From positions 1-64,000 of the forward strand of contig NZ_FCOJ02000018.1 of NCBI RefSeq assembly GCF_001545035.1: 64,000 nt of DNA. The letters run 5' to 3'. Below, piece after piece: positions 30,211 to 39,571 of the stretch. The notes beneath the pieces are model-generated. The model did no database searches. It worked only from the letters and a program-made list of their open reading frames with translations, and was not told the origin of the DNA. A program made the translations under genes and the position numbers. Origin of the DNA: Caballeronia glebae (GTDB lineage Bacteria > Pseudomonadota > Gammaproteobacteria > Burkholderiales > Burkholderiaceae). Every line of letters begins with the position of its first letter. Position 1 is the stretch's first letter.

Positions 30211-31158
30211 TCATCCGGGCGATGCCTTGCTCTTCAGGCGGGCGGTGGCGCTGTCCGTGCCTTGCAGATGCGCGTTCTCACGCAAGGTCTCCGTCACGAA
30301 TTCGAGAAAAGCGCGGACCTTGCCGCTTACGCGCCGACGCTCCACATGAAGCACATTCACCGGCACGGGCTCAGTTTCGAACGCCGTGAGGATGGGCCGA
30401 AGTCTGCGGCCCAGTACCTCGGGTGTCGCCTGATACGAGAGCAATTGCGTGATCCCCACTCCGTCGACGGCCGCCGAAACCGCGGCGGGCGCCAGATCGA
30501 CAATCATGCGTGGCTGAAGTCTCACCGGCAACCTTGCGCCCTGATCCCTGAATACCCACTCCAGCGGATGCGTTGCCCCTGTGAAAGACACGCAATTGTG
30601 CCGCGTCAGTTCCCGCGGATGAACGGGTTCGCCACGCGCGTCGAGATACCCCGGCGCCGCGTACGTCCGGCGCTGCACGAAACCTAGCGGAACCGCGAAG
30701 GTCGTCGAATCTCCGAGATGACCGATGCGAATCGCGATATCGACGCCCTCTTCGAGCAACCGCGTAGTGCGGTCCGCGTATACCGCGTTGATGTTGACGT
30801 CCGGATAACGAAGCGCAAAAGCGTTCACGAGCGGCGCCACGAATCGCTGGCCGAACAGCACCGGAGCCGAAATGGTAAGCGTCCCAACCGGGTTGACGTG
30901 ATAGGCCGCGATGTTCGTTTCGGCATCCGTGATGGCGTCAAGCACCCTGCGGCAGGATTCGAGGTACGCTACGCCCGCATCCGTAGGGCGCACGGATCGC
31001 GTGGTCCGCGCGAGCAGTTGAGCGCCAATGCGTGCTTCGAGCGAATTGAGCGCGCGCGATACCGCGGCAGTCGACAATCCAAGCTTGTCCGATGCGCCGG
31101 TCAAACTACCGCGATCGACGATGGCCACATAAACTTCCATCTCGCGCAATCTGTCCAT
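30211..31158 (-). CDS. LysR-family transcriptional regulator
   Basis: 315 residues from MDRLREMEVYVAIVDRGSL at 31158. N-terminal HTH (ASDKLGLSTAAVSRALNSLE) and effector domain; the layout resembles CrgA/DsdC-type regulators. It is divergent from the monooxygenase-fold gene at 31514, its most likely target. Confidence 0.88.
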   Translation of the reverse strand: MDRLREMEVYVAIVDRGSLTGASDKLGLSTAAVSRALNSLEARIGAQLLARTTRSVRPTDAGVAYLESCRRVLDAITDAETNIAAYHVNPVGTLTISAPVLFGQRFVAPLVNAFALRYPDVNINAVYADRTTRLLEEGVDIAIRIGHLGDSTTFAVPLGFVQRRTYAAPGYLDARGEPVHPRELTRHNCVSFTGATHPLEWVFRDQGARLPVRLQPRMIVDLAPAAVSAAVDGVGITQLLSYQATPEVLGRRLRPILTAFETEPVPVNVLHVERRRVSGKVRAFLEFVTETLRENAHLQGTDSATARLKSKASPG

Positions 31159-31513
31159 TCCAGCTCCCAAACCCTAGCCGCTCCGCGTGCAACGCCGCAA
31201 GCCGCGAGTTTATGCGTGACATTTACGATTGGAATGGCCCTTGTCTTCGAATGACCCAAAACAAAGACAAATTGGCCGACAGCGAGCGCCCTGCTGCGCT
31301 GTATGAATATCTCGCCGATTGCCTCGGCGCCAGTGGCCGACGCGCCGCCTTCATTGTCCCGATTTACATACTGCCCAGACTTCAACAAAGGCGTCTCGTC
31401 CCCGACAATGATTTGAACGGGCGCGTGGCGAATCGTGGTGAACAAGCGCTAAACCACAACACGCGTTTTTTCAACATCACATCGTATAGCGCACTAAACC
31501 AAAGAGTCTTCCA
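31159..31513. other. Intergenic region between divergent LysR and ABM genes
   Basis: 355 bp expected to hold the LysR operator. A + strand frame from ATG 31251 has a somewhat protein-like start (KLADSERPAALYEYLADCLG) but no ribosome-binding site and soon loses codon bias. I do not call it a gene. Confidence 0.45.
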
Positions 31514-32188
31514 ATGTTCTCTGCAATGCTCGAAGTCAATCCTATTCCCGATCAATTCGATGCTTATCTCGGCATGGCGAAGATGCTACGTCCAGAGCTC
31601 GAAAAGATTAATGGATTCATCGATAACACCCGCTACGCAAGCCTGACGCGCGACGGATGGCTGCTCTCGCTGTCGAGCTGGCGCGACGAGAAGTCGTTGG
31701 TCCGTTGGCGTACTTCGACGAAGCATCATAAGATCCAGCAGGCGGCGCGCGATCGAGTATTTGCCGATTACCGCTTGCGCATCGGGCAGATCGTCGCGGA
31801 CACGCGTGTGCCTGACGGACAAACCTTGTTCGACCAGCGTATGGACGCCACTGAAACAGGCTTGGGCAAGGCTGTCACCCTGTTCGAGGCGAAGCGTGCG
31901 CCTGGCTGGCCGAAAGAAGCCGGCGCGCAGGGTGTCGCGGCGTCGCTCGGGCTCAGGACGGATGCACCCGGTCTGGTCGCGTGGGACGCATTCGATGCGT
32001 TGCTCGACCCCGGCGACGTCGTCGTTGTGGCGACGTGGCCCGATCAGGCAACTGCCGAAGCCTTCGAACGCGATGCCGCCCTTCCGGCTGGCGTGCGCCT
32101 GCGGCACATTCGCGTGATTCGTGAATATGGCATGTTCGACCGGCGAGAAGCACCGCAATACTTCGAAGAGGTGCAGCGCAACGCATGA
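31514..32188 (+). CDS. Antibiotic-biosynthesis-monooxygenase (ABM) fold protein, tandem ferredoxin-like domains
   Basis: 224 residues. The first half (MFSAMLEVNPIPDQFDAYL...LLSLSSWRDEKSLVRWR) is a clear ABM-type ferredoxin-like domain. The second half (about 115-215) has a similar length and ends VVVVATWPDQATAEAF, suggesting an internal duplicate. Relatives include heme-degrading and quinone monooxygenases and many of unknown function. Its own ribosome-binding site is weak (AGAG). A LysR gene is divergent upstream. Confidence 0.75.
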   Translation: MFSAMLEVNPIPDQFDAYLGMAKMLRPELEKINGFIDNTRYASLTRDGWLLSLSSWRDEKSLVRWRTSTKHHKIQQAARDRVFADYRLRIGQIVADTRVPDGQTLFDQRMDATETGLGKAVTLFEAKRAPGWPKEAGAQGVAASLGLRTDAPGLVAWDAFDALLDPGDVVVVATWPDQATAEAFERDAALPAGVRLRHIRVIREYGMFDRREAPQYFEEVQRNA

Positions 32189-32585
32189 TGGCGTCTTGAC
32201 CATACGTCGCTTGCCGCTCGTCTGGAACGGCAAGCGCGTCAACTGCAAGTTCAACTAGGCGCGACTATACTCCAAAGCATTCCAGAATAACGACGTCTTC
32301 GTCCACAAACGAATACACGATTTGCTTTACGGCGTTGCGCCGCCCTTGAGGCCACGCTTTGGCAAATTCCGCACATGAGATGGCCTGAAAAGTGGCTCAT
32401 TTCACCCGCGGCATGCGTCACTCGCTTCTAGAATTCCCTAAGCCGTTAAGTGGTTGCGACGCGGCAATCGGTCGAGTGCAAAGAATAAATAAAAAGCTGG
32501 TCCCGATTTCTTGAAGCGCGCGCGGCCTCAGCCGGCAAAGGCCACAGGCGATGCCTGATTGAACACGAGCAGCCAGCGAACCCAT
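32189..32585. other. Intergenic region upstream of the efflux operon
   Basis: 397 bp containing a hairpin just after the ABM gene and the presumed promoter of the efflux operon. No gene or repeat was recognised. Confidence 0.5.
32208..32236 (+). terminator. Hairpin after the ABM gene, possible terminator
   Basis: CGCTTGCCG and CGGCAAGCG form a perfect 9-bp stem with an 11-nt loop, 20 nt after the ABM stop. No U-run follows, so termination would be weak or Rho-assisted. Confidence 0.4.
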
Positions 32586-34205
32586 ATGACCACCGCCAAC
32601 CCCACGACCACCGATCAGCAAGACGCCACGGTCGAAGCCGCGCCGATGCCCGTCGCACCGCAGGAAGCCGCGCCCTCACCGGCACCGCCACAGGCTGCGC
32701 TTTCGCTCGGTCTTGCGATGGGTCTGATCGGCATGCTGCTCGCCTCGTTGCTTGCCATCCTGAACGAACAGGTCACCGCGCTGGCGATGACCGATATTCA
32801 GGGCGCGCTGTCGATAGGACACGACGACGGCACCTGGCTTACCACATTGTTCGAGGCGGCCAACGTTGCAACCATGGTGTTCGCGCCGTGGTTCGGCATC
32901 ACTTTCACGCTCAAGCGATTCACCATCGGCGCCGTGATCGCCACGATGTTCTTCGGCATTCTTTGCCCGTTCGCGCCGAATCTTCCGACGCAGTACGCGT
33001 TGCGCGTACTCCAAGGCATCGCCGGCGGCTGCCTTCCGCCGATGCTGATCATCGTCGCGCTCCGCTATCTTCCGCCGAAGGTCAAGCTCTACGGCCTCGC
33101 CGGGTATGCAATGACGGCGACCTTCGGTCCAGCCCTTGGTACGCCGCTCGCGGCGCTCTGGACAGAGTACGTCAGCTGGAAAATGGCGTTCTGGCAGATC
33201 GTGCCACTCGGTCTGCTGAGTTGCGTTGCGATTCAGCAAGGCCTGCCTTCCGATCCGCTCAAGCTCGAACGCTTTCGTTCGTTCGACTGGACCGGCTTTC
33301 TCACCGGATGTCCGGCGGTCGCGATGCTCGTGATCGGCCTCCTGCAAGGCGATCGTCTCGACTGGTTGAATTCGGAATTGATCCGCGTGATGCTCATCGG
33401 CGGATCTATGCTGCTCCTGGCGTTTCTCGTCAACGAATGGTTTCATCCGCTTCCGTTTTTCAAGCTCCAGTTGCTCGAACGCAGAAACTTCGCGCACGGA
33501 CTGACGACGCTCGTAGGCGCGGTGATCCTGCTGGTCGGCGTTGCTGCGATACCTGGCCAGTATCTCGCGAGGATTCACACGTATCGCGCGCTGCAGACCA
33601 CGCCCTTGTCGCTGCTCGTCGCGATTCCGCTGTTGCTCACGCTTCCTCTGACCGCTGCCGTGCTGAACCTCAAACGCGTCGATTTCCGCTGGATTCTCGC
33701 AACCGGACTGTGTCTCATGATCGCGACATGCGTGATGGGAAGCTACATTACGTCCGAATGGGTCCGCGAGAACTTCTACTGGCTTCAGTCCTTGCAGATC
33801 GCCGCGCAACCGATGGTCATTCTCGGCATCCTGATGGGCGTCACGACAGGTTTGCCTCCCACCGAGGGCCCGTTCGCATCGGCCATGTTCAATTCGATCA
33901 AGACGTTCGCCGCCGCCATCGCGACCGCGCTCATCGAAGGAATCGGCACGGCGCGCGAACGCTTCCACTCAAACATGCTTGTCGATCAATTGGGCAATCG
34001 CGCGCTCGTCACGAATCAAAGCATCGACTCGGGCTATAGCATCGGCGAACTCGCGCACCGCGTGCACGAGCAGGCGCTGGTGCTGATGTCAGCAGATCTC
34101 TACCGCGCGATGGCCTGTGTCGCCGTCGCCCTTCTTCTCCTTGTTCCGGTGTTTCCTGTGCGCATTTATCCGCCGTGGACCGTTACGCCGCCCCCTTCCC
34201 ATTAA
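32586..34205 (+). CDS. DHA2-family MFS efflux transporter, EmrB-like
   Basis: 539 residues from the ATG at 32586 (a TTG at 32559 is the in-frame alternative; neither has a strong Shine-Dalgarno). A Pro/Ala-rich cytoplasmic start is followed by about 14 hydrophobic helices. DHA2 features include the helix-1 LLASLLAILNEQVTALAMTD and the long amphipathic C-terminal part. It is an inner-membrane proton-driven pump that, with the two genes downstream, spans the envelope. Substrates are probably hydrophobic toxins or uncouplers. Confidence 0.88.
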   Translation: MTTANPTTTDQQDATVEAAPMPVAPQEAAPSPAPPQAALSLGLAMGLIGMLLASLLAILNEQVTALAMTDIQGALSIGHDDGTWLTTLFEAANVATMVFAPWFGITFTLKRFTIGAVIATMFFGILCPFAPNLPTQYALRVLQGIAGGCLPPMLIIVALRYLPPKVKLYGLAGYAMTATFGPALGTPLAALWTEYVSWKMAFWQIVPLGLLSCVAIQQGLPSDPLKLERFRSFDWTGFLTGCPAVAMLVIGLLQGDRLDWLNSELIRVMLIGGSMLLLAFLVNEWFHPLPFFKLQLLERRNFAHGLTTLVGAVILLVGVAAIPGQYLARIHTYRALQTTPLSLLVAIPLLLTLPLTAAVLNLKRVDFRWILATGLCLMIATCVMGSYITSEWVRENFYWLQSLQIAAQPMVILGILMGVTTGLPPTEGPFASAMFNSIKTFAAAIATALIEGIGTARERFHSNMLVDQLGNRALVTNQSIDSGYSIGELAHRVHEQALVLMSADLYRAMACVAVALLLLVPVFPVRIYPPWTVTPPPSH

Positions 34206-34217
34206 GGGACGAAATCC

Positions 34218-35294
34218 ATGTCAACCTTCATCCGTTCCAATCTCACACTCCTTCGCATCACGGCGTTGGTCGTCGTGCTCGCCATTGTGGCGTGGGCGTG
34301 CATCAGACTTCTTTCCGATTCGTCGACGGAAACCACCAACGATGCCTACGTACAGGCCGATTTCACGCTTGTCGCGCCGCGCATAGCCGGTCAGATTTCC
34401 GATGTGCTGGTCGAAGACAATCAATCGGTCAAGGCGGGACAACTGCTGGTACGCATCGACGACCGCGATTTTCGCGCCGCGTTGTTGAGCGCACAAGCCG
34501 ACGTGACCGCGGCGCACGCTTCCGTCGCGAACTTCGATGCCGAGATTGCACGGCAGCCCTCGCTCGTCGAACAGGCTCGCGCGACGCTGCGTTCCGACGA
34601 CGCCGCGATCGAGTTCGCACGCACAAACGCCTCGCGCTACCAGAATCTTTCGGAGACCGGCGCGGGCACCACACAGGAACATCAACGCGCATCGAGCACG
34701 CTCGCGCAGCAACTGGCGCAGCAAGCGCACGATCGCGCCGCGTTGAAGACGACCGAGCAGAACCTCGATGTGCTGCGCACCCAGCGTGACAGGGCTAACG
34801 GGGCACTGGCACGCGCCGAAGCGGCACTGGAGCAGGCCAGGCTCAATCTGTCGTACACGGAGATTCACGCACCCGTCGATGGCAAGGTCGGGCGGCGTTC
34901 GGCGCGCCTCGGCGCATTCGTGACGCCCGGCGCACCGGTGCTCGCGATCGTTCCGCTCTCGAACGCTTATGTCGTCGCAAATTTTCAGGAGAACCAGATC
35001 ACCAACATCCGTCCGGGCGAAAGCGTGCGCATCAAGGTCGACAGCTTTCCCGGCGTAGTGATCAAAGGGCGTGTGGACAGCCTCGCTCCTGCCACGGGTT
35101 TGAGCTTCGCGCCCATCGCGCCCGACAATGCGACCGGCAACTTCACGAAGGTGGTTCAGCGCGTGCCGGTCAAGATCACGATCGATCACGGTCAGCAGGC
35201 GGCATCCGCGTTGAGCGTGGGACTTTCCGTCGAAGCGGAAGTGGTTGTTGGCCGCCACGGCGAGAGGCTTGCACAAGGAGCAGACGCGAAATGA
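34218..35294 (+). CDS. Periplasmic adaptor (HlyD/EmrA family)
   Basis: 358 residues. One N-terminal membrane anchor (LRITALVVVLAIVAWACIRL), a split lipoyl domain (NDAYVQADFTLVAPRIAGQI ... YTEIHAPVDGKVG), a long coiled-coil hairpin rich in Gln/Ala (about 95-190) and a beta-barrel. It links the EmrB-type pump to the outer-membrane channel. It starts 12 bp after the pump gene and overlaps the channel gene (ATGA). Confidence 0.9.
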   Translation: MSTFIRSNLTLLRITALVVVLAIVAWACIRLLSDSSTETTNDAYVQADFTLVAPRIAGQISDVLVEDNQSVKAGQLLVRIDDRDFRAALLSAQADVTAAHASVANFDAEIARQPSLVEQARATLRSDDAAIEFARTNASRYQNLSETGAGTTQEHQRASSTLAQQLAQQAHDRAALKTTEQNLDVLRTQRDRANGALARAEAALEQARLNLSYTEIHAPVDGKVGRRSARLGAFVTPGAPVLAIVPLSNAYVVANFQENQITNIRPGESVRIKVDSFPGVVIKGRVDSLAPATGLSFAPIAPDNATGNFTKVVQRVPVKITIDHGQQAASALSVGLSVEAEVVVGRHGERLAQGADAK

Positions 35295-36829
35295 ATGCAA
35301 GCGAATCTTCCCTGAGAGCATTGGCGCTCGCGATATTGGCAAGCTTCGCCATGACGGGCTGCATGCTCGGACCCAACTTCGAGCATCCCAAAACGGCGAC
35401 GCTGGATGTGTTCGAGCAGACTCGTTCCGCTGCGGCAGCGAGCAAGGCCGTGCAAGCCGAGTTCAATCCGGAGTGGTGGACCTTGTTCAACGATCCCGTG
35501 CTGAATGCGCTGGAGCAGCGGCTCGCCAGCGCAAACCTCGACGTGGCCGCGGCGTCGGCCCGATTGCGCCAAAGCCGGGCCACGCAACGCGTAGCCGGTG
35601 CAGCGGAACTGCCGACGCTGGATGCCGCCGCATCGTATAACCGCGAACGCGGCAGCGAGAACGGCATTCTGTCGCTGCTTGGCGTCACGCCATCGCAGAG
35701 TCAGCCGCAATCGGCTGCGGGCAACGCGCCGCTCGGCGTCTCGGCGATACCCGGTTCAAAGGGATCGCCCGCCTATAACCTGTATCAGTTCGGCTTCGAT
35801 GCATCCTGGGAACTCGATATCTGGGGTCGCGCGCGACGCGGCGTCGAAGCCGCGAGCGCGCTGACGGAAGCGTCATACGAAGATCGCAATGCGGTCTTGC
35901 TGTCGGCCCGAGCCGAACTCGCACGCGAATACATCGAGTTGCGCGATACGCAATCGCTTCTCGAAATCGCGAGGCAAAACCTCGACATCGGTCGCGATGC
36001 GTTGAGGCTCACGCAGATCCGCGTGCGCGAAGGCGTCACGACGGATCTCGACGTCGCCAATGCTGCCGCGCAAGTGGAGACGATCGAGAGCCTGATTCCG
36101 ACGCTCGAATCGCGTCGCAGCACCACAATCAACGCGATCGGCGTGTTGCTCGGCGAACAGCCCGGCGCGCTGCGGCAAATTCTCTCCGAGGCGGGCGAGG
36201 TGCCGAAGTTGCCGCAGCAGGTGCCCATCGGCTTTCCGTCGGAGCTCGTGCAGCGGCGGCCGGACATCAAGAAGGCCGAGGCGCAACTGCATGCGGCTAC
36301 CGCTTCGATCGGCATGGCGAAGGCCGATTTCTATCCGCGCATTTCGCTCAACGGCAGCGCCGGGTTCCAAAGCCTTCAGCTCTCCAATCTGGCTGACTGG
36401 GCGTCGGGGCAGTTCGTCGTCGGACCTTCGATCACGCTGCCCATCTTCGAAGGCGGCCGTCTCAAGGGCACGTTGCAACTGCGCGAGGCGCAACAAGAGG
36501 AAGCCGCGATCGTCTACAAACACACCGTGCTCGATGCATGGCGTGAGGTCGACGACGCACTCGCCGTCTACGACGCCGAACAGCGGCGTCGCGACCGTCT
36601 CATCGCGGTGGTGGCCTTCAATCAGCGGGCACTCGGCATTGCGCGACAACGATACAAGGCAGGGGCGCTCGATTATCTCGACGTGCTCAACGTGCAAAAG
36701 CAATTGCTGGAAGCACAGAGCAATCTCGAACAGAGCAAGGCGACGGCCGCCTCGAATCTCATCTCGCTCTGCAAGGCGCTCGGCGGCGGATGGGAAACGA
36801 CCTTCGACAGAAATATCGCCGGCCGTTGA
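35291..36829 (+). CDS. Outer-membrane efflux channel lipoprotein (NodT/OprM family)
   Basis: 512 residues. The signal peptide has a lipobox (FAMTGC, Cys24), followed by the NodT-type start GPNFEHPK and two OEP repeats. It forms a trimeric TolC-like channel. Its ATG overlaps the adaptor's stop, so pump, adaptor and channel are made in one operon (32586-36829). Confidence 0.92.
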   Translation: MNASESSLRALALAILASFAMTGCMLGPNFEHPKTATLDVFEQTRSAAAASKAVQAEFNPEWWTLFNDPVLNALEQRLASANLDVAAASARLRQSRATQRVAGAAELPTLDAAASYNRERGSENGILSLLGVTPSQSQPQSAAGNAPLGVSAIPGSKGSPAYNLYQFGFDASWELDIWGRARRGVEAASALTEASYEDRNAVLLSARAELAREYIELRDTQSLLEIARQNLDIGRDALRLTQIRVREGVTTDLDVANAAAQVETIESLIPTLESRRSTTINAIGVLLGEQPGALRQILSEAGEVPKLPQQVPIGFPSELVQRRPDIKKAEAQLHAATASIGMAKADFYPRISLNGSAGFQSLQLSNLADWASGQFVVGPSITLPIFEGGRLKGTLQLREAQQEEAAIVYKHTVLDAWREVDDALAVYDAEQRRRDRLIAVVAFNQRALGIARQRYKAGALDYLDVLNVQKQLLEAQSNLEQSKATAASNLISLCKALGGGWETTFDRNIAGR

Positions 36830-36850
36830 CGCGCGCGATGCACCACGCGT

Positions 36851-36871
36851 ATCAGGCCGACGTCGCCTGAT
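36851..36871 (+). terminator. Hairpin after the efflux operon, possible terminator
   Basis: ATCAGGC and GCCTGAT arms around a 7-nt loop, 22 nt after the channel-gene stop. No U-run. Confidence 0.35.
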
Positions 36872-36924
36872 CCAGCCCCGACGCAAGAATCATCGCGCGC
36901 GCGTTGGACCTCCTCGATCATGCA

Positions 36925-37050
36925 TGGGTGGCACACCATCCGCGTTTTCATGTGCATTGCACCCCGACCAACGTGAGTCTCGCGACGCATCCGCCTCGTG
37001 GATTAATCAGGCCGAGCGATTGTTTTGCAACACTCCGTCGGCGTAGAAAA
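36925..37050 (+). pseudogene. IS630-family transposase remnant
   Basis: Two short + strand segments in different frames read WVAHHPRFHVHCTPT and then SASWINQAERLF. Together they match the end of the DDE domain of IS630-type transposases (HPRFHxHFTPTSxSWLNQVERFF). The frameshift and missing remainder show it is dead. Confidence 0.65.
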
Positions 37051-37336
37051 TAGTCCGGACCGGGTTGCGACGCTTGTGCGTGCCGTGATTGTCTACCCTA
37101 AGCGGTCCTCGGTTTGATACTGCAGCAAGGGGCTTGGTTTCAGGGCTGATCAGCCATTCGCAGAGCCACAAACGATGTTTTCCGGGCCAAATTTGGTGTT
37201 TGAGTTCAACGGCTCGGCACGGTCATATGTGACCACATCTTTGCGATTCGCCTCCTGGGCTCGCGATGAAGAACGCCTTTGTACTCGGCGTCCGTCATCA
37301 CACTGGCCTCTGGCTCATGGCAATGGTGGCCGGATT

Positions 37337-37666
37337 TTACGTATGAAAAGGAACCCAAAACATCTTGACTTCGACGCTCAGCAACCCTGACTGCACAGTC
37401 GGATCGTCCTTCGCGATTTTTTGAGCTTCTGCCAGATCGGCAGCCTTGAAGATTGTCATCCCACCATCAGCCAGGACGCCGGAGAGGCCGCCTGCCTTTT
37501 CCATGAAGGGGCCACTCAACACCGTGAGTCCCTTCTCCTGCATCTCGACCATATAAGCCACGTGCTTCATGAAGTCCGGCTGCTCGTTGTATTTCACGCC
37601 CTGAAGCCATTTCGGCCCCGGGCTCTGGAATGCTACAAAATAATGAGGACCATTTTCGTCAACCAT
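37337..37666 (-). CDS. YciI-family (YCII domain) protein
   Basis: 109 residues with the YCII fold pattern: YFVAFQSPGPKW, HVAYMVEMQEKGLTVLSGPF and the conserved Asp-bearing ADGGMTIFKAADLAEAQ. Relatives are small dimeric proteins of uncertain enzymatic role. A LysR gene lies 196 bp upstream on the same strand. Confidence 0.83.
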   Translation of the reverse strand: MVDENGPHYFVAFQSPGPKWLQGVKYNEQPDFMKHVAYMVEMQEKGLTVLSGPFMEKAGGLSGVLADGGMTIFKAADLAEAQKIAKDDPTVQSGLLSVEVKMFWVPFHT

Positions 37667-37862
37667 GATTGCTGCTCCTTTGGAAAGTCTGTGTAAGTAT
37701 TCGAAAAGGTTTCAGCGTGTTTTGCCAAGCCCTTCCGTCGTTAAACGGCACCGGGTTTTTACGTGGCGCCTTGAGACGAAAGATAGGCCTCGCGGCGGGC
37801 GTCGGGAAGACGAGGTGGCGGTATACGTGCTATGCCGTCCTTGAATACGTCTGCGATCGCGT

Positions 37863-38768
37863 TTAGCGCACTCTCAGAAGAGGATTGTCAGCGAATAGCT
37901 CGGCCAGAAAGTCGATGAAGACCCGAGTCTTCCCCGCCAGCCGCCGACTGCCTGACCAGACGGCATGAATCGGGAACGGTGGCGGCGCGAACTCCTCCAG
38001 CAACGAATCGAGACGCCCGTCAGCGACGTCCCGTGCGTACAGCCATCCTGCGTTGTGTCCAATGCCAAGGCCCGCCAGCACGGCCGCGCGTAGATATTCA
38101 GCGTCATTGCTGCGCACTCGCCCTTGTGGAATGAATTCGACTGGACCCTCGGGTCCGACGAACTCCCACGGTCGGGCCGCATCACGCGACATGAACGCAA
38201 TGCAGTTGTGACCTTTCAGGTCGTCCAGTGTACGAGGCGCGCCTGCCTTCTCCAGATACGAGGGCGCAGCGGTCGTGAGATATGTCATGCTGCCAATGCG
38301 CCGCGCCATCAACGCCGAATCGCTCAACGGCCCCACCCGGATCGCCACATCCAGCCCTTCTTCGACGAGATTAACGTAGCGTTGGGATACATCGAATTCC
38401 ACGCTAACGTCGGGGTAGCGGGACAGGAATTCGGGGAGATGCGGCACGATCTCCATCCTTCCGAATGCCGGCGAAAGAGCGACCCGAATCATGCCAGACG
38501 GCGACGCTTCTCTCTTGCCAACCCTCGCTTCGACATCATCCACGCTCTCCACGATGGCAGATGCGGAGTCGTAGAAATCCTCGCCGGCATCGGTCAGGCT
38601 CAGGCCGCGAGACGTCCGCCGCAGCAGTTGCACCCCCAATCTTTCCTCCAGTCCTGCAATCAGCTTGCTGACAGTCGGTTGGCTAACGCCCGTCACACGG
38701 GCAACTTTTGAGAAATTGCCGGAGTCAGCCACCCGGATGAACATGCGCATCACTTCAATCCGGTCCAT
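37863..38768 (-). CDS. LysR-family transcriptional regulator
   Basis: 301 residues from MDRIEVMRMFIRVADSGNFS at 38768 (GGGGGA upstream; the longer frame to 38990 is not LysR-like). HTH KVARVTGVSQPTVSKLIAGLE, then an effector domain. It is divergent from the broken maleylacetate reductase gene, the usual position for a chloro- or hydroxycatechol pathway regulator, so it may be an orphan left after deletion of its target operon. Confidence 0.9.
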   Translation of the reverse strand: MDRIEVMRMFIRVADSGNFSKVARVTGVSQPTVSKLIAGLEERLGVQLLRRTSRGLSLTDAGEDFYDSASAIVESVDDVEARVGKREASPSGMIRVALSPAFGRMEIVPHLPEFLSRYPDVSVEFDVSQRYVNLVEEGLDVAIRVGPLSDSALMARRIGSMTYLTTAAPSYLEKAGAPRTLDDLKGHNCIAFMSRDAARPWEFVGPEGPVEFIPQGRVRSNDAEYLRAAVLAGLGIGHNAGWLYARDVADGRLDSLLEEFAPPPFPIHAVWSGSRRLAGKTRVFIDFLAELFADNPLLRVR

Positions 38769-38999
38769 TTCGATCCCCCAGAATGGGTTGTGGCAGAGCG
38801 AACTGACGTCACGCGCCCCTCTCCTCGCAAACTTTACAGCGTGCAGAGCCTCGACTGGCGAAGGAAGCTTACGAAGCAACTCGATTTTGCAAGAACCGCC
38901 TCCTGGCGCGGATGTCGTCATGTCGGGCGGGACCGGCAGTTCAGGCATATCCGCGGCGGGAACGTGACGGCGGTGAACCCGGAACAACACCTAACGTGT

Positions 39000-39485
39000 C
39001 GTTTGCAAGGCACCCTCGCACATGCGTTGCCGCGCATCGTCAGTCAACCGGACGATATCTCGGCACGCGAAGCCGCCCAGTATGGTGCCTCGCTGTGCGA
39101 AACCGTGCCGGGCAGTCTTGGCATGGCATTGCATCACAAGCTGTGCCACACGCTCGGCGGAATGTTTAATCTGCCGCACGCGGAAACCCATGCGGTGATT
39201 CTGCTTTATTCGATGGCGTTCAATTTGCCGGCCGCCCCAGCCGCCCACGAACGCCTGTGCAAGGCACTGGAGACGCAAGAACCCGCCGCCGCGCTACACG
39301 ACCTTGGCCGCTCGCCTGATGCCCCCGCGTCTCTCGATGCGCCAGGCCTTCGTTCAATCGATATTCGTGTTGCCGCCACGGCAGCAATGCAGGCTCCCTA
39401 CTACAACCCCAGGGCGCTCTCCCATGAAGCGGTACATCGCTTGCTGGCGTATGCTTTCGACGGCACACGGCCCGACAGCCGGACC
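39000..39485 (+). pseudogene. Maleylacetate reductase, C-terminal fragment
   Basis: The frame reads ALPRIVSQPDDISAREAAQY, then GMALHHKLCHTLGGMFNLPHAETHAVIL and YYNPRALSHEAVHRLL. This is the metal/NAD-binding C-terminal half of maleylacetate reductases (iron-dependent alcohol dehydrogenase fold), which act at the end of (chloro)catechol and hydroxyquinol degradation. The first 200 or so residues are missing and no native stop is seen; the frame runs on into the next gene. The surrounding open frame (38790-39830) is fortuitous. Confidence 0.75.
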
Positions 39486-39571
39486 TTCCAGAGCGTATGG
39501 TTCGCTTCCCCTGGCGAAGCGCGCTCCGAAGATTCTTCCTGCCAACACGACTACTTTCGATATTTACTTTC

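Larger units (their letters stand above)
36830..37336. other. Intergenic region with a transposase scar
   Basis: 507 bp between convergent genes. It contains a hairpin right after the channel gene, the IS630 remnant, and about 280 bp (37051-37336) in which I see no gene. Confidence 0.5.
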